A stretch of DNA of 5,849 nucleotides. Source: a bacterium Ga0077546 (lineage in GTDB: Bacteria; Cyanobacteriota; Vampirovibrionia; Obscuribacterales; Obscuribacteraceae). A model generated the notes under the pieces. The model had not been told where the DNA came from. It did not search any database and saw only the letters and a list, made by a program, of their open reading frames with translations. This document shows positions 5,440-5,849 of this stretch, in pieces. The stretch covers positions 1 to 5,849 of the forward strand of contig LNEX01000136.1 of NCBI GenBank assembly GCA_001464165.1. Direction: 5' to 3'. The position numbers and the translations under genes were made by a program. Within the stretch, counting starts at the first letter, position 1. The number at the start of each line of letters is the position of its first letter.

Positions 5440-5849
5440 ATGAAGAAAACTATTCAAGATCAAGGCGCCAAGCACTTCCAAGGCAAAAAGGTACTGGTAC
5501 GAGTAGATTTCAATGTACCGCAAAATGAAGATGGCACGGTGGCAGATGATTCCCGCATCAAAGCAGCTCTCCCCACCATTTCTTGGTTGGCCAAAGCTGG
5601 CGCTAAAGTAGTTTTACTTTCCCACCTCGGTCGTCCCAAAGGTAAAGTAGCAGCTAAATACTCCCTAAAGCCAGTGGCTGAGCATTTGCAAAAGCTACTA
5701 GCGGAGATGGGCCACAAAACAGTTCACTTTGTCGACGAGTGCATTGGCATCAAGGCCGAAAAGGCAGTAAACGAAATGCATGACGGTGACGTTGCCTTAA
5801 TGGAAAATGTTAGATTCCACGAAGAAGAAGATAAGAACGAAGAAGGCTT
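5440..5849 (+). CDS. pgk: Phosphoglycerate kinase, N-terminal part (cut by window end)
   Basis: Phosphoglycerate kinase transfers phosphate from 1,3-bisphosphoglycerate to ADP, giving ATP and 3-phosphoglycerate, and is reversible in gluconeogenesis. The first 136 codons are present, about a third of the usual length of near 400. Seen in order are the family signature KKVLVRVDFNVP (residues 16-27), DDSRIKAALPTI (36-47), the substrate-binding LLSHLGRPKGK (59-69) and LMENVRFHEEEDKNEEG (120-136). The frame is open to the last base. ATG 5440 has only a weak TAGG before it, but no other start fits the conserved N-terminus. It follows gap by 81 bases containing a hairpin. No clear separate promoter is visible in that gap, so pgk probably depends at least partly on read-through from gap. 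Confidence 0.96.
   Translation, partial: MKKTIQDQGAKHFQGKKVLVRVDFNVPQNEDGTVADDSRIKAALPTISWLAKAGAKVVLLSHLGRPKGKVAAKYSLKPVAEHLQKLLAEMGHKTVHFVDECIGIKAEKAVNEMHDGDVALMENVRFHEEEDKNEEG

Overview
The window looks like ordinary chromosomal core DNA from a diderm (outer-membrane) bacterium of intermediate G+C. The clearest taxonomic hint is apolipoprotein N-acyltransferase (Lnt), which points to an outer membrane and triacylated lipoproteins. A short single-domain NifU-like protein and a gap-pgk pair fit many phyla. A lineage near the non-photosynthetic Cyanobacteria relatives (Vampirovibrionia/Melainabacteria) is only a guess, and nothing here proves it. I see no rRNA, tRNA, CRISPR array, insertion sequence or phage gene, and no gene-free stretch longer than about 300 bases.

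Layout, left to right: (1) bases 1-87 probably hold the start of a Cys-rich protein on the minus strand that runs off the window. (2) 89-442 (+) encodes a small multi-pass membrane protein of unknown function. Its 3' end overlaps that of ruvC (-, 417-953), a complete Holliday-junction endonuclease. (3) A 70-bp divergent spacer separates ruvC from a tightly coupled three-gene run on the plus strand: lnt (1024-2649), an exported DUF192 protein (2646-3122) and a crotonase-fold protein (3122-3889). The junctions are a 4-bp ATGA overlap and a 1-bp TAATG overlap. (4) Converging on the crotonase is a 72-residue NifU C-terminal-type Fe-S scaffold gene (-, 3898-4116). (5) A 213-bp divergent control region leads to gap (+, 4330-5358), followed by an intrinsic terminator-like hairpin and the first 136 codons of pgk, cut by the window end.

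How they work together: gap and pgk encode consecutive glycolytic/gluconeogenic steps (glyceraldehyde-3-phosphate to 1,3-bisphosphoglycerate to 3-phosphoglycerate). Lnt completes lipoprotein acylation at the inner membrane. DUF192 is predicted to be secreted and is translationally coupled to Lnt. RuvC resolves recombination intermediates, and the NifU-like protein carries Fe-S clusters. The odd points are the lnt/DUF192 junction (Lnt seems to stop before the usual last membrane helix, and the DUF192 gene has a strong internal ribosome-binding site just after its signal-peptide segment) and the crotonase, which lacks both usual catalytic glutamates. I found no convincing new multi-gene system; the findings are local anomalies.
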